From: Hirudinaria manillensis | Lineage: Eukaryota; Annelida; Clitellata; Hirudinida; Hirudinidae | Assembly (NCBI GenBank): GCA_034509925.1 | Contig: CM067526.1 | Span: 9,010,244 to 9,074,243 of the forward strand | DNA length: 64,000 bases | Direction of reading: 5' to 3' | Part shown: positions 1 to 12,171 of the stretch, piece after piece | How the letters are laid out: every line of letters starts with the position of its first letter | Numbering within the stretch: position 1 is the stretch's first letter | Notes under the pieces: model-generated | What the model was told of the DNA's origin: nothing | The model's input: the letters and a program-made list of their open reading frames with translations, nothing else | Database searches by the model: none | Translations under genes and position numbers: made by a program

Positions 1-141
1 AGTTCAATTTTTTTTTTTTCGAAAATTTGGAAACCGCAGATATTAGTTCATGCGGATAAAGAGACTAAGATTTGTTATGCTTTGAAGTTTTTAGCGCAGA
101 TGATGTCATCAATAATTAAAAAACACTGTTCAAATGACGGA

Positions 142-147
142 TTTATT
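142..147 (-). promoter_or_regulatory. Candidate poly(A) signal for the tetraspanin gene
   Basis: AATAAA on the minus strand, about 50 bp past the stop codon at 195-197. This is consistent with a short 3' UTR. Confidence 0.4.
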
Positions 148-194
148 TTAAATTTTTAATGTAAAATAAAAAAAGGATTTTTAGTCTTCTTAAA

Positions 195-3100
195 TTAATA
201 ATATTTGAAAAGTTTCGGAAGAGACCTAACGACTTTGAGTTCTGGAGAAATTGACAACCTTGAATGAAGGCTACTGGTGGCAATGAGTTGTCTTGATTTA
301 GATGGCTGCACAATATCGCTTTGGACGAATCCTTTTTTCGACTTCTTTCCAACCTTCTCATATTTTGGGAAATCGGAGTTCTCACTGTAAGAGACCTCAA
401 AAGCCATGTCGCAATTTATGTCGGAAATGTAACTATTGGACGTATTCTTATCATAACCGACAGCACTTTTGTTGCGGCATTCAGAATTCGGAATGTAGAA
501 TGGATTGCACGAATCAGATGAGAGAGCGGGGAGGCGATCTGCAGAATTAATAGAGGACTTAAAACAGCATTGGCAACAAAATGCTGGAGTTTCACTGTTG
601 ACATCTCCAAACGATTTAGCGATTAGAATGGAAGTATCCAAGAAACTGGCAAACATGAAATTAAGTTGATAGATAATCACAATGAATGACGTGAAAGCAA
701 TAAGGGGCCAGAAACATCTTGAGTCCATATATCTTTCGACTGCTTCCCTGCGACGGAATATATTTTGTTCAAACTATTACGAATATACGTTTTTTCATCA
801 TTTATATAATTGTTCAATTTAAATCAGACACGGTTAAAATGAGGTCACACTTTATCAATTTTTAAACAAACATCTGCAATTTAGGTTATCCCATTTGCAA
901 AGTTAATTCACCTAATGTTATTAATGCGGGAAGCTCGTATAATGTTTTTAAAAAAAGTTATAAAAGTTATTTCAAGAAAGAATATGAACACCACATTGAA
1001 GGCGCTGGGCGATGACCAACCTCCGGCCAATCAATATTAAAAATTTGAAAAATTTAAAGCATTTAAAGAATTTTCTGAAAAAGTATCCATAATTACAGTT
1101 TCGGAACCCTTTCTCTTAATCTCGTTTGACAGGTGCGCTATAAATAAGCATCGAATTGTTTTGCGAAAGGTCGGTTCCTAGAAAAAGTGGTCCTAAAGAC
1201 AGGTTTTACCCCATTCTCGAGTGCTCCAATTCAAAGGTTTTACTAAATATAGTTTTGATTGAATCTGTGATTAAGTCATCATTCAATTTACTCTGATTTT
1301 TTTCTCTCTGCTGCATTGCTTGATTTCTCGAAAATGGAGTTATGAATTAATTATTTTGAGAGTTCTAGACCAATTTTTAGACATACACAGGATGGCTTTT
1401 AAGAGAAAATAGGGGTTATATGGGTTACCATAAATAATTTTAAAACGTTTTATTAGCGATTTAAGTTGTACTCATATATGTATCTCTTTATAATGACCGA
1501 TAGATCAAATTTTGACGTGAGTCGGACGAGGTACGAAAATTGTATTTTTGGCCTTTGTGTTAGATCACGACGACTGTATTTCAGCACGCAGAAAATACAA
1601 AGAAAGTCATATATCTTTCAGAAATTTTGTTCGCTAAGAATGCTTTGAGATATCTCTAAGTATAAATTTCCGGTTAACTTATTGTAAGGGTTGGATTGTT
1701 AATGGCTGTGGGCAATATGGGTTACTTGAGACATTACGTATTAATGTATCTAATTCTTTGAAAATATCAAATATTTTCTTTAATGCAGCATATATTTTAA
1801 GTTTCATATTTTCTAGATATGTAGCATAAGTTTTTTGTTATTTTCAACCTCCAGGATGGGAGTTTTTATTTAGTACGCCGCATTCCCTCACTTTCCTTAA
1901 GATGAAAATTCCCTGCACAAAGTATTATATATTGGCAGCCAGTCATCGACACACCGGTTAAGATCATCTGACTCAAGGCATGCTAGTAAAATATTCCTTG
2001 GCATTCGAAAACATTAAAAAATTAAAAAAATACATGCTGTATAGAGTATAATTACCAATCATCTTCTCAAGCACAATTGTGTTAAGCGATGCAGGATTCG
2101 CTTACTCTGGTGCTTTAGTACAGAACTTTGATTACTCACTGTGCCACTAAAGACAAAAATCGGTTGGAAATCTGAATGGTTTAAAATTATAACTTCGACA
2201 GAATATTATCAAAAGGATGTCGACCGTTGATCTGGAGACATTTGTTAAAATTTTCGGTAGTTAAAACGGTTTTGCTCAATCTATATAAATAAAAATGCAA
2301 TGTGTGTTTGTATCATGTAAATGTTTTCTGAAAGTACTTAACCAATTGCTTTGAAATTTTGAAACAACGTAGTGCTCGATTAGAGGAGTGTTTTTATATA
2401 GGTTTCACATATATGCCACAAATCCACGTATCCGTAACATTCATTTTCATTCTCGCTATAACTCTACAATAATTCATTCCAATTACTATGTGCTATTATG
2501 CACTTTTTATGGTTTTGCGACAATCGTTATTTTTTGTGCTCCATCAATTTGATTATAAGAGCGATACATATGGCGGATCGATTTATAGGTAATGCATATT
2601 ATGTGCTAACTTTTGTTTCTTATAATAAATTGATTTCTTTCTGCTGTGTTGTCCAAATTTTCATTGAGTCGAACTTGCAAAATGATTTTGGAAAAAAGTG
2701 ACGATATTGGTGAAGGCTACGTTACATCAACCCTACGTTACATGACTACAGTGAAATAGTAGAAAATAATGTGTTGAAGACGTTGTTAGTGAAAGTGTGG
2801 ATGATTCAAATTTCTTATTTGCTGTAATAATGCCACAATAAGTAAAACGTCAGTAGGAACTTATTCTTCTAAAAATAAATAATAATGGCATTCAACTTTT
2901 ATGAAAAAGTTGGTTGTACAAGTCTTGAATTATGTTTAGTCAATTAAGGAGCAAAAGCGATGGAATATCTGAACTTAATATATGCCTAGAACTACATGAA
3001 ATTTTGAGAGCTTAAAGATTTGATGTTGATGCATCAGCATAGGTCACCAGACAAATTAGAACCAATTAGAAATGTACTTGAGCGATTGAACTCTATGTTT

Positions 3101-4976
3101 GGAAGATCCCCAGTCCTTCTCTTAATTAAAACAGCCAGTAAATTTTGTCTGTAATACATTCTTTCGGAGCCCGTAAAATATGGCATTACATTTGGTTATG
3201 CGATAATAGTTCTAATTAAATTTGGAAAGCAAGGATTTGGAAAGGAAAAGAAAAAAAAATTCAGAAAAAATCATTTGGAAAGAGTGGTTCTAGTTTTGGT
3301 TTAAGGTTTAACAAATTCTGGTAGAAAATACTTGCGACCAGGTTTTCTTTCAAGCTGTGTGATTTGGATGAGTTTCTGGGGTGGGCAGTTGTAGAATGCC
3401 AAAATACCAAATTTATACCAAAAGTATACTTAGTACCAAAAATTGGGGGTCATCAATAACAGACTTCTAGAAAAAAAATTATTTTTCTCTCCCCTGTCCG
3501 CTCTTGGCTTGACGCTCCCCCTTCCCCCTCGTGCGATTTTAGGTCAATTTAGACAGGATGACATTTTAATTATGTTAAAAATTAACGACACAAAATTACA
3601 CTGGTAACCGGTCCGCAACTCTATTAAGAGTCTCGGAATTAAATGGTCACATAAAAAATTAATGGTTTGATGAAAAAAATCGGATTACTACACAGGGGAT
3701 CAGTTCAAATGCTGATTTTTGCGTCCAGGGAATGCATTTTTGGAGACTTCATTCCGACTGATATAACAGATGATCTTTTTGATGCTGGTACTTGGTACAA
3801 TAAAATCCGCCCCCCCCCCCCCACATGGGACATAATCTAAAAGAAAGCTATATGTGCCGTTTGTTTTGCTCGTATTAGGTGAACCAAATTAAAGGAATTG
3901 TAATTTATGTAGAAAAGAGCAATTAGGATATGCATGAGTCATATAATTACAACAAAGTCCTGCATGAATAATAATTTCGTGTTAGTCACAAATGAAAAAA
4001 TGTGCAATTACTGGTCCGAAACTAAGTACATCCGAAATAATGTTATTGACATTCTGCAAGATTAATTGAAACTTACTTGCATCCGATTTTGTTGAGAGTG
4101 AGATCAACAGTGAAGTCATAGGCTGCATGGGCGTTGTTATCATGTACTCTCTTATTTATGCAAGGACGTGGAGAGTCAGGGTCACAACAACTAAAAGGAA
4201 CATCGTCTTCTGAATACAGACCTGAATTGAGTTTTTTCTCAAGGTCTGCCATGAATTCGTCAGAGCTCCAAGAAATCTATTTTCGAAAGAAACGCTTAAA
4301 AATGATACGTTGATAAAAATGATCGAAATTACTTGGAACCAATCAGAATATTTATCGCTGCCACAACAAGAATATTTCATTTGAAGTAAGTCTATCAACT
4401 TTTTTTTCTCCAAATTTATTTTGTATTGTTTCATAGATTCAATTATGCCATTCTGAAGACATGAACAAATTTGAATTTAAAATACCAGTCGAACCAACAG
4501 AGGGTTAGTCGTACCTCGATGGAAACCTTCAAATTATTCCTCTCTCTTGGCATGAAACCGATGCAGACTAAAATAATTATTGACTGTAACACCATATATA
4601 ATCTCAGATAAAAATATTTCCGGATGTACCTGATTCTCTAAGAAAAATATTTAATTGACTAAGGTTGAAATAATTGTATATAAAAAAGTGTGATGGTTTA
4701 GTTGCTAACTTGGGATGGGATCATGGAACTTAGGAAGAAGAACATGCAGACCAAGCTACCGACAATAAGAGTCGAGCCGCACAATATTAAAATAGCAACA
4801 AGGTAATTATCGTAAGAAACATAAAAAATTTTATTAAAGGTAGATATAATAGATTGGAGTTTTAATGAGATTCTAAAGAGAATAAAACCACAAATGACAT
4901 AAAAAGCATTTAATGCAACGAGTAATTTGCTTATGCGGACCCGGCCGACTTCGTCGATAGTCGGTATTCGAAACAT
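195..4976 (-). CDS. Peripherin/ROM1 (RDS)-like tetraspanin, 5 exons, 420 aa
   Basis: Exons on the minus strand: 4976-4710, 4637-4515, 4452-4333, 4276-4077 and 747-195. All have GT..AG ends and matching phases (0,0,0,2), giving 420 residues. The start is the first ATG after an in-frame TAA. Four membrane segments lie near residues 18-38, 58-82, 103-118 and 247-268. The large loop has the family signature: IDLLQMKYSCCG then DKYSDWFQISW (CCG at 159-161), PFSCCDPDSPRPC (C200/C201) and a closing GC at 235-236. The CCG...DWF...PFSCC spacing matches vertebrate peripherin-2/ROM1, which shape photoreceptor outer-segment discs. In an invertebrate the role is only inferred to be membrane curvature or organisation. 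The cytoplasmic tail of about 150 residues is longer than in vertebrate peripherin. The last intron is 3.3 kb and full of transposon relics. Family assignment is strong; orthology within the family is not resolved. Confidence 0.85.
2277..2560 (+). repeat. Helitron-like 5' terminus, non-autonomous
   Basis: It begins TCTATATAAATAAAAATG followed by a TGTGTGTTTG stretch. This start is common to the 5' ends of many short arthropod Helitrons, which begin with TC and lack terminal inverted repeats. No CTRR end with hairpin was identified, so the right boundary is a guess. Confidence 0.35.
2630..3240 (+). pseudogene. Decayed piggyBac-like transposase
   Basis: Many stops and shifts, but two family motifs survive in order. 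One is DKLEPIRNVLER (about 3050-3090), like the piggyBac block DKFAPIRELWD. The other is EPVKYGI plus, one frame over, YIWLCD (about 3168-3210), like KPAKYGIKIWMLCD. The upstream part, encoding a DIGEGY segment, closely matches the relic at 60.6 kb. It sits inside a tetraspanin intron. Non-functional. Confidence 0.55.
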
Positions 4977-5254
4977 CCTTTTTAAAAGATTGTAGGCTTT
5001 AATTTTTTTTTAAACAAGTGCTGAAAGTCACAAATAATTAAGGTAAAATCAAACAAAAATATGCCGTCATAAAATCAAATTTATCCTCTAAAATGTTCGT
5101 AAACATAAAATGACGTACTAATGCAATTTAATACTAAGCTCTCATTTTTTTATCCAAGCAATAGTTTTTATTATTTCTCAACATTCGGATTTTGCCGACG
5201 GCGAGGAACTTTTCAGCACTTAAGATCTCCTGGCAATTGGGAGAAGGTCGCACT
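4977..5254. other. 5' flank of the tetraspanin gene
   Basis: AT-rich sequence immediately upstream of the tetraspanin start. The promoter is presumably here, but I see no convincing TATA or initiator element. Confidence 0.3.
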
Positions 5255-5730
5255 TTAACCTTTGGATGCCCAAGGGGGAGGGGTACAATTGTACCCTAAA
5301 GTTTTTTTTTTTAAATCCTGGAGTCCATTTTTAAAATTTGATGAATTTTTGGGAGATATATCTTCAACGTGTCTATTACAATGTCATATAAATATTTTTT
5401 GGCAAAAGTAAAACGCATCTTTATTTACGACCTTTCTTTGGAAGTGCAATAATAGTTGCAATATTACGTGACTTCATATAAAATGCTATTATATCATGTA
5501 AAATATAACACATAAACATAACATAGATTAATTATATCATAAAACATGTCGCAACTTTATACTACTTATAGCATAGATTTTCATTTATTGTAAAATAAAG
5601 ATGTTATAACTCTATGTGTGGTCAGCAGTGACGATAGCATAATTAGAATTCCCATGATTAGAATTGTTGGTAAAGAAAAAAAATATCTTTCTCGAAGTTT
5701 ACAGAAAGTCGTATGAAACAATAGAAAGGC
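5255..5730 (+). repeat. piggyBac-type terminus (TTAA target) plus AT-rich remainder
   Basis: TTAACCTTTGGATGCCCAAG starts at 5255 and resembles the MITE end at 58224 (TTAACCCTTGGATACCTAAG). Shortly inside is the perfect palindrome GGGTACAATTGTACCC. A comparable layout (TTAACCCTAGAAA... then GGGTTTGTTTGACCCA) precedes the piggyBac relic at 60453. No opposite end was found before the LTR-element fragment starting near 5730. Confidence 0.4.
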
Positions 5731-6486
5731 TGTGGAGTTCTTAGTGCAGCCCGAGGAGTTACCGATGAAGCACATAGAGTTACCAGTGGAACTCACGGAG
5801 GTCGTACTGGAACAAATGAAGTCTTCGGGAGAGACCATGGATTTACCAGTGGATGTTTCGGCTCCATTGGAAATAACAGAAGGGAATGCTCGGGATTTCG
5901 GGAGAGTGCCTAGCAAGGAAAATGGAGCAGGTGATCCTGTAGAGAGTCTGAGATCTGGCGACATGGTGGAGCAGGAGGTTGAGCATAGAAATGGCTATGT
6001 TCCGCGACTGAAACTTGCGGGACACAGAAGCAAAAGGGAGGAAACAGAAATCCCAGAAGATGGCAAAGCAAATGAATCTGGGATTTGCAGCCATGAGATT
6101 GTTGGAAGATCGGATCCTATTCCTAGAGTAAAAATGAAAATGGGAATAGATGTCTGTTCGGGACGAACAGATTTAAGGAGGGGGCAGTGTTGGATCCCTA
6201 GATCCAATAAATTGAAAAATAATTAAAATTATATTGCCGATTAATTAATTTAATAATTAATTAAATTTAGTGGCAATATAATTTGAGAATTAATTAATTG
6301 GTGCTATTCAGACTCTTTGGTTAGGAACCTTGACAAATGGATTTATCTCGGAAATCAGAGCGAGAGTTAGAGAAACACCAGATTTCAAGACTTAATCAAT
6401 TAAGCATTGTACATCTTCCAAGCCATCTGACAACTTTCAATAAACCTGACCTTCTATAATTAGTTTGAGGACCCCGGGTTATTACA
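5730..6486 (+). mobile_element. 5'-truncated SAP-type LTR element with 3' LTR (6188-6486)
   Basis: The 3' end of the same element family seen at 61-64 kb. A reading frame (5732-6226) covers the glutamate-rich C-terminal half of the SAP protein. It is followed by the purine tract AAGGAGGGGGCAG and a 299-bp LTR running TGTTGGATCC to GGGTTATTACA. The flank after the LTR is ATAG, the same 4-bp sequence that flanks the solo LTR at 39504. The LTR carries AATAAA near its end. The SAP domain and 5' LTR are missing. Confidence 0.8.
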
Positions 6487-6609
6487 ATAGGTTTCATATA
6501 AATGTCATTAAACGTTATTAATTCATTTTGGTTTGTATCAGTAGAACCTCAAATTAAGCATGGTGAAATTGTAAAAATAAATTAAAGCTTGCAAAAGTCG
6601 TTTTTTTGT

Positions 6610-7800
6610 CATTTTGAAATTATGCCAAGACCAAGAAGGCGAAATCAGAATTGCAGCCGAATATCTTGAATTTCACCTGTGCGAAAGTTGTTTAAAAGCA
6701 AAGGAGGAATATCTGAAGAAATTTGTTGAAAGGAATTCAAAGGACACGAAAGACCAGCTGAAAGGTCTTTTAAAGATATTGACGAATTGAACACTAAATA
6801 GCAGATACCCTGTGCGCAACCATCAGAGACCAAGGAAAGCAAATAAATGTTCTGCGACAAAACTTGAAAAAAATAAACAAATTCTCCGTCTATAAGCTGG
6901 AAGAAAGTAGAGAAGGAACAAAACAATGGAGCAGTTTGTTTCAAACCAAAGTTTAAACTCTCATAACTGGTATAGGAAAAGTTCAGAGTTCAACAAAATT
7001 AACATTTATTAACACGAAATCCAAGATTGAAAACGACGATGATAGTCAAATAAAAAAAGAACATAATTGGTCTCCACCACATTTGCAGGATATGATGGAT
7101 ATTATTTATACAGAGGAAGATCGACAGCAGATATAAGTAAATTAGCAGTAAAACAAATGCGAAATGGTTGATCTGACTTCAGGACGAATTTCATTGCCTC
7201 ATAATTTCTGTAATTTCGTGACAAAAAGACAAAAGAAGAATTGATTGAAAAGGTACTTCGAAATATTCAAAGCATTAGAATCATGATTGGCTGAGTGAAC
7301 GAGCTATTCTTGAGGCCAAGAATGCTTCTACAAGAAAACCAAGTCTATGAACTGATCAATATTAATCATTCCAACATTGAAAGCGAGGCAGTCACGAATA
7401 AGTCCAACAAACTGTTGTGGAAGCAGGTGAAGCAGTTAAATATCCAACAGAATTGTTTAATTCAATAGATCTCCCATGGATTCCATCGCAGATACTGCAA
7501 CTGAAAGTCGGCGAGCCATGTTGCAAAATTTCAACCAACCAAAGCTTTGTAATGCTGCTTGCAGTAAAACATTAAGGAGCAACCTGTGCCTATTGACTGG
7601 TAAAATAGATTCAGAAAACAGATTCCTGACGGCGATATCCGAGGCAGAGTTTCTGATAACAGGAGAACTTGAAGCTGGCTGCAGGATACAACAATTTAAA
7701 TTTTCTATTGCAGTCCCAAACGTCATGCAACTGCCAGCAACTATATCAACTGCCACATTGTACTAGTTTCTACTGCAGACCTAAAGTAAAGACAAATGTG
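6610..7800 (+). pseudogene. Decayed Helitron (PIF1-type) helicase
   Basis: Frame-shifted relic with ordered Helitron-helicase blocks. SGRISLPHNFCNFVT and KEELIEKVLRNIQSI lie at about 7180-7280. WLSERAILEAKN lies at about 7290-7325. YPTELFNSIDLP and QILQLKVGEP lie at about 7440-7520. FNQPKLCNA follows at about 7530. These correspond to the C-terminal helicase part that normally precedes the GQL..YVA..SRV motif, which I cannot find. An earlier MPRPRRRNQ segment at about 6617 may be the start of the Rep/helicase ORF, with most of the middle deleted. Non-functional. Confidence 0.7.
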
Positions 7801-9054
7801 TCTAATGGAGTTTTAATTCAAAGAACTTGAATTACTTTATTGAAATTTATTTTCATACAGGCTATAAAATCTACCCATGAATAACCAGTGACAGGTTCTG
7901 AAGCTGGAACTGGTACTCGAGTTTCAATCTCCAATACGAAGTACAAATTGGTTCAGGATTTTTAATAAATGATAAAATATTTTATGAAATCTTCCTTGCA
8001 GAATTTTTATTTCAAAGCGAGCATTTTTGCACGTGCTTCTGTTTCTCATGACATTAAGAAAAGTTAACGTCATGTAGGGCGAGTTTCAATCGGAAGCCTT
8101 TCACCACTTAGTCCAATCTTGATTAAGTGTGGTGAAAGAATATCACTTTCTTATGACCTTACATTAGGACTGAAGCTTTGCAAGGGAACTAGGCAAACAT
8201 CAACCACTCAGATTTAGTGATGTAAATGAAAGCAAATGATATTGAATTGAGAGGGCTTTGTATGAAGCAACCTTTGGATGATAAATAGATCTAATTTCTA
8301 AAAAGTGCTTTGGAGTTCTTTGTTGAGCTGTTCACACAAAAAAGAAACAGATTTCTATTGGAACACAATAGTGTTTACAGCAAGCTTGTTGTATGATCTA
8401 AAAACTTGTGTTATGGGCCGAAGTATATATAAATAATATTATAAATTTATTATTTATAAAATATTTAGTGTTTAGTAATAATAGTATTCATAGTCTTTTT
8501 TTATGAATATTGTTAGAGCTTGTAATACTTATTTGGAAATAAAGCAGACACACTTGATACACCAACTTATCTCTTAATTAAGCATTGCCACGGATATAAC
8601 AACTTGTAATTAATATTTTGTGAAAAATCTTCCCATCTAATGCTCTATATCTCGGTCGTTACAAGCGATTATGCTACCAACTTGTTAGCATTACCTAGGA
8701 ATGGGACGAATGGGGTACGAGACATGCGCGTTCAATTATTATAATCGAACCATTTGGCTACTAGAGTGCCGTACCCGAGCTGTTTAAGATATCGAAAAAC
8801 ATTTATTAGCATAGCGAGATTTAACTTTGAATAGTTTTTTATTTAGATGGCATCAAATGAATTCAAAACTAAAAAGTTTGATCGCGTACGACTCTTGCCA
8901 CATACACTAAAGCAGCAGCTGAGATGGAAAGCAAAGGCACTGAAGCGTGCAGGAATGATTTGCACCTGCGTTCTTAAATCAGGTGTATTTCTAGAGTGCT
9001 ATCATTTTATTTCCTGCATTAAAAGGTGCTGGGATTCCTTTAGCTTTGTGAGAT
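7801..9054. other. AT-rich spacer upstream of the glutamate receptor
   Basis: No gene recognised. An open frame at 8847-9128 overlaps the receptor start in another frame and matches no family I know. It may be 5' UTR. Confidence 0.4.
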
Positions 9055-12000
9055 ATGAAATTGGGATATTTCAAAGGTCTAGTGTTTTGTTCTGCATTGA
9101 TATCAGTCGTCAGTTCAAACAATTTTGAAAATACTACTCTGAAACAAACAAATATTTTCAAGGGAACTCCACAAGTTATCGCTGCGAAAATTGATGGCGA
9201 CTTTATATTGGGAGGACTGTTTCCTGTGCATAAAAAGAATGCTAATGGTTGCGGAGAAATTCAACCTGATAGAGGCATTCAGAGAGTTGAAGCTATGCTA
9301 TTCACGATTGATCATATCAACAATAATTCTGAGATTTTGCCTCACATTAAACTAGGAGCCAAGATTTTAGACACCTGTTCAAGGGAGACGCATGCTTTAG
9401 ATCAATCTCTAGTATACGTTCGAGCTTCACTGAATATTGTTGATCCAAAACTTTTTAAATGTTCTGATGGCTCAAGACCAACACTTTCCAACTCGCCTGA
9501 AAAAGTGTTTGCTGTAGTTGGTGGATCCTACAGCAGTGTTTCAATCCAAGTGGCAAATTTGCTTAGGCTTTTCAAAATTCCTCAAGTCAGTTACGCTTCT
9601 ACTAGTGCTGCTCTAAGTGACAAAGCACGTTTTGGATTGTTCGCGAGGACGGTACCTCCCGATAATTTTCAAGCCAAAGCTATGGCAGATATAATTCGGT
9701 ACTTCAATTGGTCCTATGTAAATACAGTTGCATCTGAAGGAGAATACGGTGAAATGGGTATAGACTCTTTCAGACAAGAAGCAAGATTGCGAAATGTTTG
9801 CATTGCTGTGTCTGAAAAAGTTTCGCAAAGCGCAACTTCCGAAAGGTTCGACGAAATAATTGAACGACTCTTAACAAAACCGTCTGCAAGAGTGGTCGTT
9901 TTATTTTTGCGTATAGAAGATGCTAAAGAGATGTTATTGGCAGCCAAAAGACAAAACAAAACGAATCACTTTGTTTGGGTGGCTAGCGATGGTTGGGGAA
10001 AGGAAGAAATGCCAGTTAAAGGCAATGATGACGTTGGTGAAGGAGCTATAACCATCGAACTGCATTCCTCCAAGATAGATGAATTTGATGCATATTTTAC
10101 TTCTCTCAAACTCGATGATAATAACAGAAACCCATGGTTTCGAGAATATTGGGAATATGTTCATGAATGTACTTTTCAGAACAGTAGAATAAATCATCGA
10201 TCAAATCACAATAGAAAAACCATTGACGATGATAAACTTGAACTGAATGATACTGAGCCAAAATTGTGTACCGGTAATGAACTTCTTGGGCCAAAGATTT
10301 ATGTACAAGAAAGCAAAATGCAGTTTGTGTTTGACGCAGTATATTCTCTCGCTCATGCACTTCACAATATGTTGGAAGATCAATGTGCTGGCGTGAAACC
10401 GTTCAAGAAAAAGCTTCACTGTTACAAACATGCTCAAATCGACGGCATAGACTTATATAAGTATCTCCTCGACCTTTCTTTCCAAGGTTAGATCACTTAC
10501 AAATGTCAAATAATGTTATCCAATATCCTTTATTTGTCATAATATTTTATGATCTCTTAGATGGATATGGATCGACGGTCAGATTTGATAAAAATGGTGA
10601 TGGAATTGGTCAATATAACATAATGAACTATAGGAAAAATTTGACCACAGGAAAGTATGAGTACGTTATCATTGGGAAATGGAATTTTTCTGGATTGTTC
10701 ATGGTCGCCAGTCAAAAGAGATCAGATATCAACGAAAGTTCTAATCAAAACTCCTCTAATTTGCAAGAACGGCCAGGCATGATTTATTGGACGGGTAACA
10801 CAAGTGACTTACCATCATCTAAATGCAGTCTACCTTGTGAACCTGGTCAGGTTAAGCGCGTACAACAGGGAGAAGCTTGCTGCTGGGTCTGTGTTAATTG
10901 CAATCCGTCCGAAATCGTTAAGGATGAATTTTCATGTGAGGCATGTCCATTCGGCACTTGGCCTTCCTCACCTACCAAAGCTCGATGTTTAGAATTAGAA
11001 GTTCAATATATGCACTGGAATAGCATATATGCTATTGTACCGTTGTGTTTATCACTCTTTGGGATATGTTGTACAATTTTTTTAGCCGTCTCCTTCATCA
11101 AACACCTCGAAAGTCCTGTTGTTAAGGCCAGTGGTAGAGAATTGACATTTATGCTTTTTGGGGGATTTTTTATCTGCTATTCGCAAACATTTATTTTGCT
11201 AACTAAGCCATCCATTGTGATTTGTGGCTTGCAGCGATTTAGTGTAGGATTCGGTTTCTCAGTGATGTATGCCTCATTGTTAACAAAAACAAATAGAATT
11301 TCAAGAATTTTTGATTCGGCCAGGAAATCTGCAAAGCCTCCAATATTCATCAGTCCCAAATCTCAAGTAATACTTACTTTAATTCTTATATCAGTTCAAG
11401 TTATAGGTAGTTTTGCATGGTTGATTGTCGATCCTCCAGATATAAGGATTGATCATCCATTTGATCGTATGAATGAAATCGTGTTAAAATGTAGACTGCG
11501 TAGCGAATGGTTTATTATCTCCCTATCTTACAATATGTTCTTAATTATTGTTTGCACAATATACGCAATAAAAACTAGAAAGATTCCAGGAAATTTTAAC
11601 GAGTCCAAACACATAGGATTTACCATGTATACTACCTGCGTTATTTGGCTTGCTTTCATACCAATTTACTTTGGCACGTTCAATTCCTTTCAGGTAGTTT
11701 TTAAAGTTATATTTTTTATAATTATTGAAGTCTTCCAAAAAAATATTTGCAGATACAGATTACAACGTTGTGTATGTCAATTAGTTTGAGCGCTCTTGTT
11801 ACACTCGTCTGTCTTTTCAGTCCTAAGCTCTACTTGATTTGGTTCCACAAAGATAAAAAAGTAAGAAAACTAACTATGAAATATCCTAGCAAAAATCTCA
11901 AAGTTGAAAGCATGGGGAGCAAAATAACTCAAACAACATGCACAATGGCAAAAGTTGGGCTCACCATAAATGCTTTCTCTCCAGTGGTCTGTCACATCAA

Positions 12001-12171
12001 CAGAGTTGCCGACAGGGGAAGTAAGTATATTCGATGTGAATTGAAAACCTTAGTAAAACTCCATTCATTGTTTCAGATATCACCACACAGTTTGATAATA
12101 GAGCTACTGATGCTAACGATAGTTCAACGTCTGTCAAGAACATTGTCATAGACAGTGTATACATTTTGTAA
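9055..12171 (+). CDS. Metabotropic glutamate receptor (class C GPCR), group II-like, 975 aa
   Basis: Exons 9055-10486, 10561-11693, 11753-12020 and 12077-12171. The three introns are 56-74 bp and phases agree. A signal peptide (about 1-21) precedes the Venus-flytrap glutamate domain. Ligand-contact positions known from mGluRs are present: R77 in RGIQRVEAML, the GGSYSSVS and SYASTSA loops, Y in EGEYGE, D in WVASDGWG and K in ESKMQFVFDA. The nine-cysteine linker (about 566-625: CSLPCEPG, CCWVCVNCNP, CEACPFGTW) is followed by seven membrane helices to about residue 895. GDFILGGLFPVHKK, TKTNRISRIF and ISPKSQV resemble group II (mGluR2/3, Drosophila mGluR), which couple to Gi/o in neurons. The tail ends SVYIL. 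AATAAA lies at 12212. Start: first ATG before a good signal peptide. Confidence 0.93.

Larger units (their letters stand above)
748..4076 (-). other. Long intron 4 of the tetraspanin gene
   Basis: The intron lies between the GC/K codon split at 4077 and 747. Both splice sites (GTAAGT and TTCCGTCGCAG) and phase 2 fit. Apart from the repeat relics listed separately (2277-2560, 2630-3240) and a run of 14 C near 3809-3822, I see only AT-rich sequence without coding signal. Confidence 0.7.

Noticed and set aside
7457-7766. Host PIF1 DNA-repair helicase gene
   Set aside because: The motifs are those of Helitron helicases and the frame is broken many times. It is a transposon relic.
8847-9128. Upstream coding exon of the glutamate receptor
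   Set aside because: The frame overlaps the receptor start in another frame, and the receptor already has a complete signal peptide.
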